A stretch of 44,936 bases of DNA. It comes from Chloroflexota bacterium. GTDB lineage: Bacteria > Chloroflexota > Dehalococcoidia > JACQUA01. How positions within the stretch are numbered: the first letter of the stretch is position 1; every line of letters starts with the position of its first letter. The notes below the pieces were generated by a model, which was given only the letters and a program-made list of their open reading frames with translations, ran no database searches and was not told the origin of the DNA. The position numbers and the translations under genes were made by a program. The stretch lies in the NCBI GenBank assembly GCA_016210565.1, contig JACQUA010000112.1, positions 1-44,936 on the forward strand, written 5' to 3'. Below, piece after piece: positions 33,996-42,009 of this stretch.

Positions 33996-34026
33996 GGTGG
34001 CATCCCGACACGTCCGGGATGCCACC
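33996..34026. repeat. Perfect 12-bp hairpin built on the CATCCCG stem
   Basis: GGTGGCATCCCG / CGGGATGCCACC with a seven-base loop, the longest perfect stem noticed in the window. The inner CATCCCG/CGGGATG part matches the stem at 24737-24759. No T-run follows, so a terminator role is not proposed. Confidence 0.8.
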
Positions 34027-34028
34027 GC

Positions 34029-34087
34029 GTAGGGTGGGTTAAGCGCAAACGGGGTAGTGCTGCCCTGGGTGGTTGCGCGAACCCACC
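34029..34087. repeat. GTAGGGTGGGTTAAG foldback, near-identical to 24547-24605
   Basis: Starts GTAGGGTGGGTTAAGCGC and ends GCGCGAACCCACC; two differences in 59 positions from the copy about 9.5 kb away. Such identity in otherwise unrelated gaps suggests recent copying of the unit. Confidence 0.85.
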
Positions 34088-34277
34088 ATTTCCGCCCGTT
34101 GGCCTGGACAGCTTTGTTCTTCTCCCTCTGCCCCCGGTGGCTTCGAACAGCCACCCGGGCCCGCCGCTACCCCTCTGTGCCTCACTCACCCTGCGCAGCC
34201 CCCAAACCGTCATTCCCGCGGAGGCGGAAATCCGCGAGATTCGACACCCACAAGGGGTGTCGCTACGGGGGGGGGCG

Positions 34278-35441
34278 TCACCGCAGCAGCGGCGCGAATA
34301 TCTCCTTGGCTACCTCTCTGGCAGCGGCGTTCTTCTGTGCAATCTCTTCATCGGCCACGGCCGACCCGGCCATGGGGACCAGGGCCTGAAGTCCGTCGAA
34401 CGGGACGTCCAGCCGCCAGGCCGGCGTCAACATGGCCTTGCTGAATATGGTCTGCCCTTCTTTGGTCAGGAGCCAGTTGATGTATACCTTTGTCGCATTG
34501 GGGTGCGGAAGCTTGCCGGAAGGTAGGGCGATACCCGCGGGACCGCTGGGGCTGACGACGCCCCCCTCTTTCGCCCGGACGAAGGCTGCCGGAGCTCCGG
34601 CCTGGATAAATGGCAGGAGATTGCCAACCGGGACTCCGATGCCCACTGATACCTTCCCCTTGGCGACCCATTCGGACATCAGGCGGTAGTCCCGGCTGAT
34701 CAGGGGTTCCTGCTTCACCATCTGGCGAAGGAAGTCCTTCGCTTTGTCCGGACCCCATACGCCCATAATGTAAGCGACAAAGCCGTTGCCCGGCCCGACT
34801 TCAGTCGGGTCATTCCAGACCAGCTTGCCCCGCCATTTGGGGTCAGTGAGATCGGCAAACGATGTTATCTCCCCTTCTTTGACCAGCTCGGTATTCCGGG
34901 AGAGGAAGCCATCGAATATGGAGCTGAGGGGTATGAAATACTTCTGTTCCGTGTCCAGGAACAGCCTGCCTCCGACCCAGATCTTGGGGTCCTTGGTATC
35001 GGGCAGGAGCAGCATGGGCTCGATAGGCGACAGCGCGCCCTTGGGTTTCAACGTCGTCGTGGCCGTGTTGAGACCGGTGCCGATCAAGTCTGCCAGGTAC
35101 AGTCCAGCGATTCGTTCTCTCTCCAGCTTGGCTGCCTGTTCGGAACCTGCGCCCACCACGCTGAACTCAAGAGTGATGCCATACCTCTCTTTCAACCCGG
35201 CCTGCAGCGCCCTCTGAAGCTCCACTGACCAGTTTGTCGCATACATCATCACCGCGCCTTCCGCCCTGCCCGCCTCGATTGTCTTTTGCCACTCCGCCTC
35301 CCAGCCTTGCTGGCCCGCTCGGGCGGTTGGCGCTGGCGCCCCGGGACCCTCTTTTGCCGGCGGCCCCGTTCCGGCGGTGCAGCCAACCAAAAGCGAGCCA
35401 AGCATAACAAATGCCAGTGCTACATACAACAACCTTTTCAT
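34278..35441 (-). CDS. Orphan ABC substrate-binding lipoprotein, type B (copy 3)
   Basis: 387 residues. MKRLLYVALAFVMLGSLLVG with lipobox Cys21 and a Gly/Pro/Ala linker. RIAGLYLADLIGTGLNTATT, KWRGKLVWNDPT then EVGPGNGFV, and YINWLLTKEGQ. It keeps the VVSPSGPAGIALPSGKLPHPNA stretch in place of VTGGPGG of copy 1. TGAGGAGGGAAC precedes the ATG at 35441. It follows an M24 gene by 311 bases and precedes the cupin pair by 362 bases, so it may be a one-gene transcript. Confidence 0.9.
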   Translation of the reverse strand: MKRLLYVALAFVMLGSLLVGCTAGTGPPAKEGPGAPAPTARAGQQGWEAEWQKTIEAGRAEGAVMMYATNWSVELQRALQAGLKERYGITLEFSVVGAGSEQAAKLERERIAGLYLADLIGTGLNTATTTLKPKGALSPIEPMLLLPDTKDPKIWVGGRLFLDTEQKYFIPLSSIFDGFLSRNTELVKEGEITSFADLTDPKWRGKLVWNDPTEVGPGNGFVAYIMGVWGPDKAKDFLRQMVKQEPLISRDYRLMSEWVAKGKVSVGIGVPVGNLLPFIQAGAPAAFVRAKEGGVVSPSGPAGIALPSGKLPHPNATKVYINWLLTKEGQTIFSKAMLTPAWRLDVPFDGLQALVPMAGSAVADEEIAQKNAAAREVAKEIFAPLLR

Positions 35442-35572
35442 TTTTGTTCCCTCCTCAGGATAATGAAACTCTTACTCTGTGTCTTCACAGCCAAAAAGAC
35501 CCGAATCCTAATTCATGGGCAATCCTCCACGCTTGTTTGGCCAAGCGCCATCAACGGTGAAAGACGCTGGCT

Positions 35573-35597
35573 CACAGGCACGGAGGCCTGTGGTACC
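35573..35597. repeat. REP-like hairpin CACAGGC/GCCTGTG
   Basis: CACAGGC-ACGGAG-GCCTGTG followed by GTACC, identical to 3108-3132 over 25 bases. Confidence 0.8.
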
Positions 35598-35634
35598 CGG
35601 TTTGCTTTTGTCATTTTTCATTTCGATTTTTGGC

Positions 35635-35728
35635 GTTACTGCAAAAAGGTCTAAAATGGGCATCTTGGACCGTTTTTTGAATCTAATTTTCTGCCCGTTT
35701 TGGCTCAAAAAGGGCTTTTTGCAGTAAC
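35635..35728. mobile_element. 94-base MITE-like foldback with 14-bp perfect inverted ends
   Basis: GTTACTGCAAAAAG (35635-35648) is the exact reverse complement of CTTTTTGCAGTAAC (35715-35728). An inner imperfect pair AAAATGGGC/GCCCGTTTT reinforces the foldback. AT content is well above the surroundings. ATTTTTGG occurs shortly outside both ends. No coding capacity. It lies 24 bases beyond the M24 stop at 35753 and could also act as a transcription terminator for that gene. Confidence 0.6.
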
Positions 35729-35752
35729 ACCATTTTTGGTATTGGAATTTCT

Positions 35753-36991
35753 TCAGGCTGGCGCTACCAGTATTTCCTCCCTTGGGAAGTGATCGATCAG
35801 CTCACACCCGGTCTCAGTAACTACAACCATATCCTCCAGTCTGACCCCTCCCACCCGCCGCTCGCCCTCACAGCTTTCCACAGCGATCACCATCCCCGGT
35901 TCGAACACCTGCGGATGTTTCAGAGACCATTGGCGGTTGATGACGGGGTAGTCGTTGCCGCCGTCGATGCCCAGCCCGTGCCCGATCTCGATACTGAGCA
36001 CCTCTGCCTCATCGGTGTAGCCCCATTTGCTGGCCGGATCGAACTTCATGGCAGCGTCAGCGGTGGTATTGCCCGGTTTTATCTGCTCGATTATGGCGTT
36101 GACCCTGTCCAGAAGAATCTTATACCAGCCCTTCTCCTTATCGTTGGGTTTTCTGCCGGTGATGAAGGTGCGGTACTGGCAGGCGCTGTAGCCCATATAA
36201 CGAATGCCGGTGCAGAGGGCGGCGTACACCAGGTCCCCGGCTTCGATAAGCCGTCCCGAGGAGTCAAAGCCCCTTTCGAAGGTCTCGGGCCCGGAGAAGA
36301 AATCGACCGATGGCACCACATCCGCGCCGGCGTGGTAGGCGGCATTAGCCACCACCTGCGTCAGGTCGCGCTCCGTCAGCCCCGGCCTCAATGTCTCCCA
36401 AACCTTGTACCACGCGGTATCCGTAATGGCGGCGACCATCTTTTCGCAGTTGATCTCGTCCCTGGTCTTGATCTGCCTGGCCTCCATGACGAGCTCTTTG
36501 GCATCGCCGCAGTGTATTGCCAGTTTCTCCAGGGCAGCCCTTCCGGTTCCGTCCACACCGACGATACCGAGTTTCTCCCCGGTGAGGCCGCGTTCCTTGA
36601 GTTCCTGGAAGATGTCCCCCGCGAAGACGGCCGCCTGTTCCCTGACCGCCGCCGGACCGGCTATCCCTCCCTTCCAGGAGTGAGAGATGCGCCAGTGCTT
36701 TATCCACGGCGCCTGGTCGGGCATCTGCCGGAACCAGCCTGCCTGCTCGTAGAGAACCGGATCGTGATCGGCAAAGAACAGCACGTACTTGTTACCGCCG
36801 CCGGAACCCCGGAGACCGGTGAGATAGCGGACGTTTTCTTTGGTCCAGGCCAGGAGAACGGGGACGCCATGTTTGCGCATGACCTTCCTGGCCCTTTCGG
36901 CCCGTTCTTCCCTCATGCGGGCGACGTTGATGCGTTCCTGCCAGTCAGCCATGTGGTTGCCAAAGGTCAGCTTTTCAGCCATCTTTATCAT
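35753..36991 (-). CDS. M24 family Cys-substituted protein (copy 7)
   Basis: 412 residues, MIKMAEKLTFG, the only copy with Ile at residue 2. Cys260 (AALC) and Cys271 (GYSAC); His338 in GHGLGIDGGNDYP, Glu372, Glu386. This loop has Asp and Asn where others have glycine and His/Tyr. AITDTAWYKVW links it to the copy at 19284, and DPASKWGYTDEAEVL links it to 28880. AAAGGAGTCC precedes the ATG at 36991. It follows a type B CapA by 279 bases. Confidence 0.9.
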   Translation of the reverse strand: MIKMAEKLTFGNHMADWQERINVARMREERAERARKVMRKHGVPVLLAWTKENVRYLTGLRGSGGGNKYVLFFADHDPVLYEQAGWFRQMPDQAPWIKHWRISHSWKGGIAGPAAVREQAAVFAGDIFQELKERGLTGEKLGIVGVDGTGRAALEKLAIHCGDAKELVMEARQIKTRDEINCEKMVAAITDTAWYKVWETLRPGLTERDLTQVVANAAYHAGADVVPSVDFFSGPETFERGFDSSGRLIEAGDLVYAALCTGIRYMGYSACQYRTFITGRKPNDKEKGWYKILLDRVNAIIEQIKPGNTTADAAMKFDPASKWGYTDEAEVLSIEIGHGLGIDGGNDYPVINRQWSLKHPQVFEPGMVIAVESCEGERRVGGVRLEDMVVVTETGCELIDHFPREEILVAPA

Positions 36992-37174
36992 TAAGGACTC
37001 CTTTGCTCAGAAAATACCCCGGGGGGCGCCCCGATGCATCGCGGTGGGCGCTGGAATTCCGGCAATGTGTGACCGCCGGCGGGCGAATGCGCCCGCTCTG
37101 CGACAGTCCTCGACTTGTCGGAACCGGTTCGCCTCTACGGTGGTGGGACAGTGTTTCCTCATTACAGGGGTCCT

Positions 37175-37237
37175 GGTGGGTTCGCGCAGCCGCCCCCAGC
37201 AACCCGACACCCGTCTGCGCTTAACCCACCCTACGCG
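37175..37237. repeat. Inverted relative of the GTAGGGTGGGTTAAG foldback
   Basis: GGTGGGTTCGCGCAGCC at the left and GCTTAACCCACCCTACGCG at the right. It is followed at 37239-37262 by a partial CCCCCCTTTGTCAAACGG repeat, eight bases from the CapA stop at 37271. Confidence 0.75.
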
Positions 37238-37270
37238 GGATCAATCCCCCCTTTGTCAAACGGTAAGCGA

Positions 37271-38416
37271 TTAACAAACGACGACTTCGCTTCCTTCCAC
37301 CGTTAGTGTGGCGCCCAACTCCTCGCTCCAGCCCGCTATGTAGCGGGTCACCTCTTCGAATCTCGGATCATCCGGCGAAAGGATTTCGGGTTCGGCCCTC
37401 TGATTGACGAACGCGGGCAGGAACGAGACCTTGCGGACTCCCTGTTTGGAGGCGAGGCATTTGACCATCATGGAGTATCTCTTGTCCCTGTGGCCCTGAT
37501 AGCGTTCCCATCCCGCTTCCTGGTACTTCTCCCGGTACGTGTTCGAGGCGCGCTCGGTATGCGCCCCCTCCGGCGCTTTCTGATGCCAGGGCCACTCCTC
37601 GGCAAAATTTCCCAGGCTGTAGAAGATGGCCTTTCCCTTATATACCTCGATGCCCTTGACTATGTGGGCGTGGTGGCCGACGATGATATCCGCCCCGGCG
37701 TCGATAGCCCTACGTCCGACGGCCGGCTGATACATCGCCAGCACCCCGGGTATAGCGTGTATTCCCCAGTGCATGACCACGACCAGGATATCCACCTGGC
37801 CGTGCAACTTTCTGATGTCCTCTTCCATGGCCCGTACATCGGCCTCTCTGGCCACGGTTATGATTTTCGGCGGGGTTCCCGCCTGATATTCCTGGGCCTG
37901 GTAGTAAGTGGAAACGTGTATGGCCGTGCAGCCCGGTTTGCCTTCCCCGGCCTCATACCCCTCGGGCGCCACCGAACAGTAAGCCAGAAAGCCGACCTTG
38001 ATACCCTTCCTCTCCACGATGGCCGGTCTTCTGGCTTCGGTGAGGTCCTTGCCCACGCCGATGACCTCCATGTTATTGCGTTTCAGGACCTCGATGGTCT
38101 GCAGCAGCGATTCGGGGCCATAGTCGAAGCAGTGGTTGCTGGCGTGGGATACGACATTGAAACCAGCATGGACCAGGGATTTGACGTTGTCAGGGTGCAT
38201 GCGTCCGTACACCGTCGAATGAGCGCGGTACTGGAGATGCCCTTTTGTCGAAAGGTCCGCTTCCAACTGGCACACCGATATGTCCGCCTCTTTGATCTTT
38301 TCATGCACCATGGCAAAAAGGGACTCTGGAGACTCGCCGTAGTCGATACGCCGGGGACAACAATCGCCCACGGCGTGGATTACCAGCGTGCTATTTGAAT
38401 GGGGTCGGTTGGTCAC
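37271..38416 (-). CDS. CapA/PGA_cap family protein, type B (copy 6)
   Basis: 381 residues from a GTG at 38416, five bases after AAGGAG; the in-frame ATG at 38494 lies in a repeat and gives a non-homologous extension. GD at 17-18, Asn94-His95 in NHCFDYG, HWGIHAIP, GHHAH and FYSLGNF. The type B motif reads STKGH, so the usual cysteine at 60 is histidine, and the preceding segment is CQLEAD. It has VAPEGYEAGEGK in the YEA region. It lies in tandem with the CapA at 38656 (239 bases) and before an M24 gene. Confidence 0.87.
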   Translation of the reverse strand: MTNRPHSNSTLVIHAVGDCCPRRIDYGESPESLFAMVHEKIKEADISVCQLEADLSTKGHLQYRAHSTVYGRMHPDNVKSLVHAGFNVVSHASNHCFDYGPESLLQTIEVLKRNNMEVIGVGKDLTEARRPAIVERKGIKVGFLAYCSVAPEGYEAGEGKPGCTAIHVSTYYQAQEYQAGTPPKIITVAREADVRAMEEDIRKLHGQVDILVVVMHWGIHAIPGVLAMYQPAVGRRAIDAGADIIVGHHAHIVKGIEVYKGKAIFYSLGNFAEEWPWHQKAPEGAHTERASNTYREKYQEAGWERYQGHRDKRYSMMVKCLASKQGVRKVSFLPAFVNQRAEPEILSPDDPRFEEVTRYIAGWSEELGATLTVEGSEVVVC

Positions 38417-38440
38417 GTGTTCTCCTTGCGGATCGAATTT

Positions 38441-38598
38441 GATTGTCTTTGCGAGGAGCGAAGCGACGAAGCAATCTCCCTGATGTCCAGCCAACCGGTC
38501 AGTCTTGTCCCGACCTGTCGGGACTCTCGGAACGGAGCGGACTCTCCCAAAGCGGAGGGAATTGCTTCGTCCCGACGAAATCGGGACTCGCGATGACG
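38441..38598. repeat. 158-base foldback with GCGAAGCAATC/GATTGCTTCG ends
   Basis: Left: TTTGCGAGGAGCGAAGCGAC then GAAGCAATCTCC. Right: GGAATTGCTTCGTCCCGACG then AAATCGGGACTCGCGATGACG. The middle contains the stem GTCCCGAC/GTCGGGAC at 38507-38524. The right half matches 28833-28874. It fills most of the gap between two CapA genes. Confidence 0.75.
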
Positions 38599-38636
38599 CC
38601 CTGTGTTCTGTGGAATCTGTTCTGTCTTCCTCCCCC

Positions 38637-38667
38637 GCAAGGCTGAAGCCATGGGCTACAGCCCGCC
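38637..38667. repeat. CAAGGCTGAAGCCATGGGCTA repeat at a gene end
   Basis: GCAAGGCTGAAGCCATGGGC then TACAGCCCGCC. Its CTA at 38656-38658 is the TAG stop of the CapA gene on the minus strand, and the last residues of that protein (SGGL) come from its edge. Confidence 0.75.
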
Positions 38668-39819
38668 CGAGGTCCGGGAAACGACTATTTCATCCCCCTC
38701 GACAGCGAGGGCGGTGCCCAGTTCCTTACACCAGGGTTCGAGGTAATGGAGTACTTCGGCAAACCTCTCGTCACTCCTGGTCAGGAATTCAGGCTCGGCT
38801 TTCTTATTGACAAACCCCGGCAGGAAGGACACCCTCCGTATCCCCTCCTTGCCGGCGATAATCCTGGCCATCATGGTGTACCGTTTGTCCCGGGCGCCCT
38901 TGTAGCGGTCCCAACCGGGTTCTTCCTGCCACTTCTTGTACACGGCAGAGGTGCTGTGGTCCACCATGTCCTTGGGCGGCTTGATGTGCTGGGGCGTTTC
39001 CTGGGCGAAGTTCCCCACGCTGTAGAAGATAGGCTTCCCCTTGTATATTTCGATGCCCTTGACGACGTGGGCGTGATGGCCGATAATCAGGTCTGCCCCG
39101 GCGTCTATGGCCCGGTGTCCTACCTCGGGCTGATACATGGCCAGGACGCCCGCAATGTGATGTATCCCCCAGTGCATGGAAACCATTATTATGTCCACTT
39201 GCGAGCGCAGTTTGCGGATGTCTTCTTCCATCGCCAGCACGTCGGCCTCCAGGGGAACGGTGATGATCTTTGGGGGGGTGCCCGCCTGGTATTCCTGGGC
39301 TTCGTAATAGGTCGACACCCTGATGGGGGTGACGCCGGTCTTTTCTTCCCGCGCCTCGTATTCCACCGGCAACACCGAACAGTAGGCCAGGAATCCGGCC
39401 CTTATCCCTTTGCGCTCGACAATAACTGGTTTTCTGGCTTCGGCGATGTTCTTTCCGACCCCGATCACCTGCATGTTGTTTTGACGCAGAATGTCAATGG
39501 TGTCCAGCATGGCGTCGGGGCCGTAGTCGAAGGCGTGATTACTGGCGTTGGACACTACGTTGAATCCAGCAAAGACCAGCGCTTTGACATTGTCCGGATG
39601 GACCCGCCCGTACCAGGTATTATGATCCCGGTATTGCAGACAGCCCCTGGTGGAGAAACTCCTTTCAAGCTGGCAAAAAGATACATCCGCCTCTTTGATC
39701 TTCTCATGCACCATGGTAAAGAGTGTGTCGGGGGGTTCACCGTACTCGATGCGCCGGGGACCGACATCCCCCACGGCGTGAATGACGATGGTGTTTCCAG
39801 CAACGGCCTTATTACTCAT
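38656..39819 (-). CDS. CapA/PGA_cap family protein, type B (copy 7)
   Basis: 387 residues. CQLERSFSTRGC, GD at 17-18, Asn94-His95; the motif reads SNHAFDYG, so the cysteine after NH is alanine. HWGIHHIA, GHHAH and FYSVGNF. The stop codon lies inside a GGCTGAAGCCATGGGCTA repeat, so the terminal SRTSGGL may be repeat-derived. GTAAAGGAGAC precedes the ATG at 39819. It follows a type B SBP by 58 bases, as the last gene of an M24-hydrolase-SBP-CapA unit. Confidence 0.88.
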   Translation of the reverse strand: MSNKAVAGNTIVIHAVGDVGPRRIEYGEPPDTLFTMVHEKIKEADVSFCQLERSFSTRGCLQYRDHNTWYGRVHPDNVKALVFAGFNVVSNASNHAFDYGPDAMLDTIDILRQNNMQVIGVGKNIAEARKPVIVERKGIRAGFLAYCSVLPVEYEAREEKTGVTPIRVSTYYEAQEYQAGTPPKIITVPLEADVLAMEEDIRKLRSQVDIIMVSMHWGIHHIAGVLAMYQPEVGHRAIDAGADLIIGHHAHVVKGIEIYKGKPIFYSVGNFAQETPQHIKPPKDMVDHSTSAVYKKWQEEPGWDRYKGARDKRYTMMARIIAGKEGIRRVSFLPGFVNKKAEPEFLTRSDERFAEVLHYLEPWCKELGTALAVEGDEIVVSRTSGGL

Positions 39820-39877
39820 GCTGTCTCCTTTACTAACATAAACGCAACAATGAATGCCGCGTCCGGTAATGCCGGCC

Positions 39878-41044
39878 TCATTTCAGAAGGGGCGCAAATA
39901 CCTCTTTGGCGGTCTCCCTGTATTGGGCCTGGAGTTTCGCTGTCTCCTCATCTTCGACGGTGGCTCCGGGCGGCGGCACCAGTTCTTCGAGCCCTTCGGT
40001 GGACACGTCCAACCGCCAGGCCGGCTGCAAGAACGCCTTGCTGAACACGGTCTGGCCTTCTCTGGTCAGCATCCAGTTGATGAATACCCTGGTGGCGTTA
40101 GGGTGCGGGAGCTTGCCTGCCGGCAGGATGAGCCCCCCCGGACCACCCTGGCTGACCCGGCCCCCTTCTTTTGCTCTCACCAGCGCCACCGGCGCGCCCA
40201 TCTTCTGGAATATCATGAGCTGGTTTATCGGAACTCCAACGCCCAGCGCCATTTTACCCCTGGCCACCCATTCTGCCTGGAGCCGGTAGTCCCGGCTGAG
40301 GACCGGCGCCTGCCTCACCAGTTCGTTGAGATAAGCCCGGGCCTGCTCCCAACCCCACAGCCTGGCTGTGAGCGTGACGAAGGCATTCCCCCCTCCGACG
40401 CCGGTGGGGTCATTCATAATGATCTTACCCCGCCATTTGGGATCGAGAATATCGCGGAAGGACTTGATTTCCCCTTCCTTCACCAGGTCGGTGTTGCGGG
40501 AAAGGAAAGAGTCGAACGAAGCCGCCAGGGGTATGAAATACTTTTGGTCCGCATCCAGGAAAAGCAGACCCCCGACACGGACCTTCGTATCCCTGGCTTC
40601 CGGCAGGACCAGCATGGGTTCGATGGGGGCCGCCAGGCCGATGGGCCTCATCAGGGTCGTGACAACCGAAAGGGCATTGCCAATAACATCTGCCAGGTAC
40701 AAACCAGCAGTTCGCTCCCTTTCCATTTTCGCCGTAAGCTCCGGCCCTCCGGAGGCGGTGGTGAACTCCAGGCTTATGCCGTATTTCTTTTCAAAGGTTT
40801 CCCGCAGGGCGACGCGGATGTCCGGCGTCCACGAGGTGTACACGCTGACCATCCCCTCCTTCTTGCCCGCCGCCAGGACCTTCTCCCACTCCGCTTCCCA
40901 GCTTTCCCTGGCGGGGCCGGGAGACGAAACCCCGGGTCCCGTCGCCGGGGCGGCAGCGGGGGATTGCTGTGGTTGGGGAACGCAGGCCAGAACGGGGCCC
41001 AGCAAAGCGATTGCTGCCATCGTGACCAGTAACAAGTTTCTCAT
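39878..41044 (-). CDS. Orphan ABC substrate-binding lipoprotein, type B (copy 4)
   Basis: 388 residues. MRNLLLVTMAAIALLGPVLA with lipobox Cys21, then a Gln/Pro/Ala linker. RTAGLYLADVIGNALSVVTT, KWRGKIIMNDPT then GVGGGNAFV, and FINWMLTREGQ. AGGAAGAGA precedes the ATG at 41044; the in-frame Met at 41071 is rejected because it displaces the signal peptide. It lies between the second isochorismatase-family gene (179 bases upstream) and a type B CapA. Confidence 0.9.
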   Translation of the reverse strand: MRNLLLVTMAAIALLGPVLACVPQPQQSPAAAPATGPGVSSPGPARESWEAEWEKVLAAGKKEGMVSVYTSWTPDIRVALRETFEKKYGISLEFTTASGGPELTAKMERERTAGLYLADVIGNALSVVTTLMRPIGLAAPIEPMLVLPEARDTKVRVGGLLFLDADQKYFIPLAASFDSFLSRNTDLVKEGEIKSFRDILDPKWRGKIIMNDPTGVGGGNAFVTLTARLWGWEQARAYLNELVRQAPVLSRDYRLQAEWVARGKMALGVGVPINQLMIFQKMGAPVALVRAKEGGRVSQGGPGGLILPAGKLPHPNATRVFINWMLTREGQTVFSKAFLQPAWRLDVSTEGLEELVPPPGATVEDEETAKLQAQYRETAKEVFAPLLK

Positions 41045-41093
41045 CTTTCTCTTCCTGCCTTTTCGAATCATCCCCTCCTATACACGTCGTCGG

Positions 41094-41173
41094 GGGGCAT
41101 AGCGCACAGCTTTAGCTCTGCGGGTGGGGACGAGGCCACCCCGTCAAGGCTAAAGCCATGCGCTACATGCCCC
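41094..41173. repeat. Foldback of the GGCTAAAGCCATGCGCTA type
   Basis: GGGGCATAGCGCACAGCTTTAGCTC... (from 41094) and ...AAGGCTAAAGCCATGCGCTACATGCCCC (to 41173) are imperfect inverted arms of about 33 bases, with ACGAGG near the centre. It is a relative of the CAAGGCTGAAGCC repeat. It lies between the SBP and the hydrolase gene. Confidence 0.75.
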
Positions 41174-41223
41174 ACGCCGCGTCCATAATCGGGGGATTAT
41201 CCCGACACCCCCAGGGAGTGTCG

Positions 41224-41886
41224 CTACCGGTTTTGCCAAGTTTTCAGTACTTCTCCCGAAGTGACTACATCGCCTTTGTGTTGCATGACTATCAGGCCTG
41301 CTTTGTGCGCCTCGGGGTTCCCGCTGGCCACGCCGTCACTGAGCACCACGCCATAATAGCCATAATGCATCAGGTCGCTCACCGTGGCCAGCACGCAGCC
41401 CTGGGTAACCAGTCCCACGACCACCACGGACTCAATGCCGTTTCCCTTCAGAAGCATGTCCAGGGGCGTGCCGATGAAGGCGCTGGACCGGAATTTGACG
41501 ATCTGCCGCTCGTTGGGCCTGGGCTCCAGCTCATCGAGTACCTCATGGCCCCAGGTTCCTTCCACTTCGTAGCTGGCCAGACCCTTCGAGTTACTGCCCT
41601 TGCTGCGGAAGCGGAACTTCGGGCCTGATTCCATGGTCCCGTCCGCGCTCTTCGTGTTCCGGCAGAAGATGACGGTTATGCCGAGCCTCCTGGCTTCGGC
41701 CAGGACCTTCTTTATGACGGGAAGCGCCCCGTCCCTTATCCAGGAGATGTCGCGTCCGGCGGCGGCGATGGCCCCCCGGGGCGAGGCGTTGTCATTCTGG
41801 ACGTCGATCACCATGAGCGCGGTGTGCTGCGGGTTGACGATCTCCTCCAGCGTTTCGTATACCTTGATTTGTCCTACGGTTCGCAT
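41224..41886 (-). CDS. Isochorismatase-family cysteine hydrolase (copy 2)
   Basis: 220 residues. Asp28 (VIDVQND), Lys131 (IVKFRSSAF) and Cys164 (GLVTQGC) occupy the same positions as in copy 1, and EVEGTWGHEVLDELEPRPNE is identical, so the two probably act on the same kind of substrate. They differ mainly at 80-105 and at the C-terminus. ATG at 41886 follows ACGGAGAGGTTAG; the Met at 41919 is rejected, as it lies in the CCCCCTTTTTC repeat. It lies 123 bases after an M24 gene, repeating the neighbourhood of copy 1. Confidence 0.9.
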   Translation of the reverse strand: MRTVGQIKVYETLEEIVNPQHTALMVIDVQNDNASPRGAIAAAGRDISWIRDGALPVIKKVLAEARRLGITVIFCRNTKSADGTMESGPKFRFRSKGSNSKGLASYEVEGTWGHEVLDELEPRPNERQIVKFRSSAFIGTPLDMLLKGNGIESVVVVGLVTQGCVLATVSDLMHYGYYGVVLSDGVASGNPEAHKAGLIVMQHKGDVVTSGEVLKTWQNR

Positions 41887-41904
41887 GGCTAACCTCTCCG
41901 TAAC

Positions 41905-41992
41905 CTCCCCCTTTTTCAAAGGGGGACAGAGGGGGATTTTCCCTGTCGGCCGAACTTAATCCCCCTTAATCCCCCTTTTTCAAAGGGGGAAA
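41905..41992. repeat. Two CCCCCTTTTTCAAAGGGGG repeats
   Basis: CCTCCCCCTTTTTCAAAGGG at the left, then ACAGAGGGGGATTTTCCCTG, then TTAATCCCCCTTAATCCCCC and TTTTTCAAAGGGGGAAATGG. It fills the gap between the M24 stop at 42010 and the hydrolase start. Confidence 0.85.
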
Positions 41993-42009
41993 TGGATTGG
42001 CCACCCGTC

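Larger units (their letters stand above)
33916..34277. other. 362-base gap with a strong hairpin and a mobile-looking repeat
   Basis: No gene. At 33996-34026 GGTGGCATCCCG pairs perfectly with CGGGATGCCACC (12 bp, loop ACACGTC). It abuts the GTAGGGTGGGTTAAG foldback at 34029-34087. From 34090 to 34277 are fragments of similar palindromic words (CCCACAAGGGGTGTCGC) and a G-run at 34268-34275 just before the SBP stop. Confidence 0.65.
35442..35752. other. 311-base gap with a REP-like hairpin and a 94-base foldback
   Basis: No gene. It holds the CACAGGC hairpin (35573-35597), preceded by a GACGCTGGCTCA word also seen in part before the 3108 copy (TTCTGGCTCA), and the terminal-inverted-repeat element at 35635-35728. 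It is unusually AT-rich from 35600 to 35745 compared with the rest of the window. Confidence 0.65.

Noticed and set aside
38746-40044. 432-codon plus-strand ORF
   Set aside because: Antisense shadow of the CapA at 38656 running into the SBP; equivalent antisense frames lie opposite other CapA copies.
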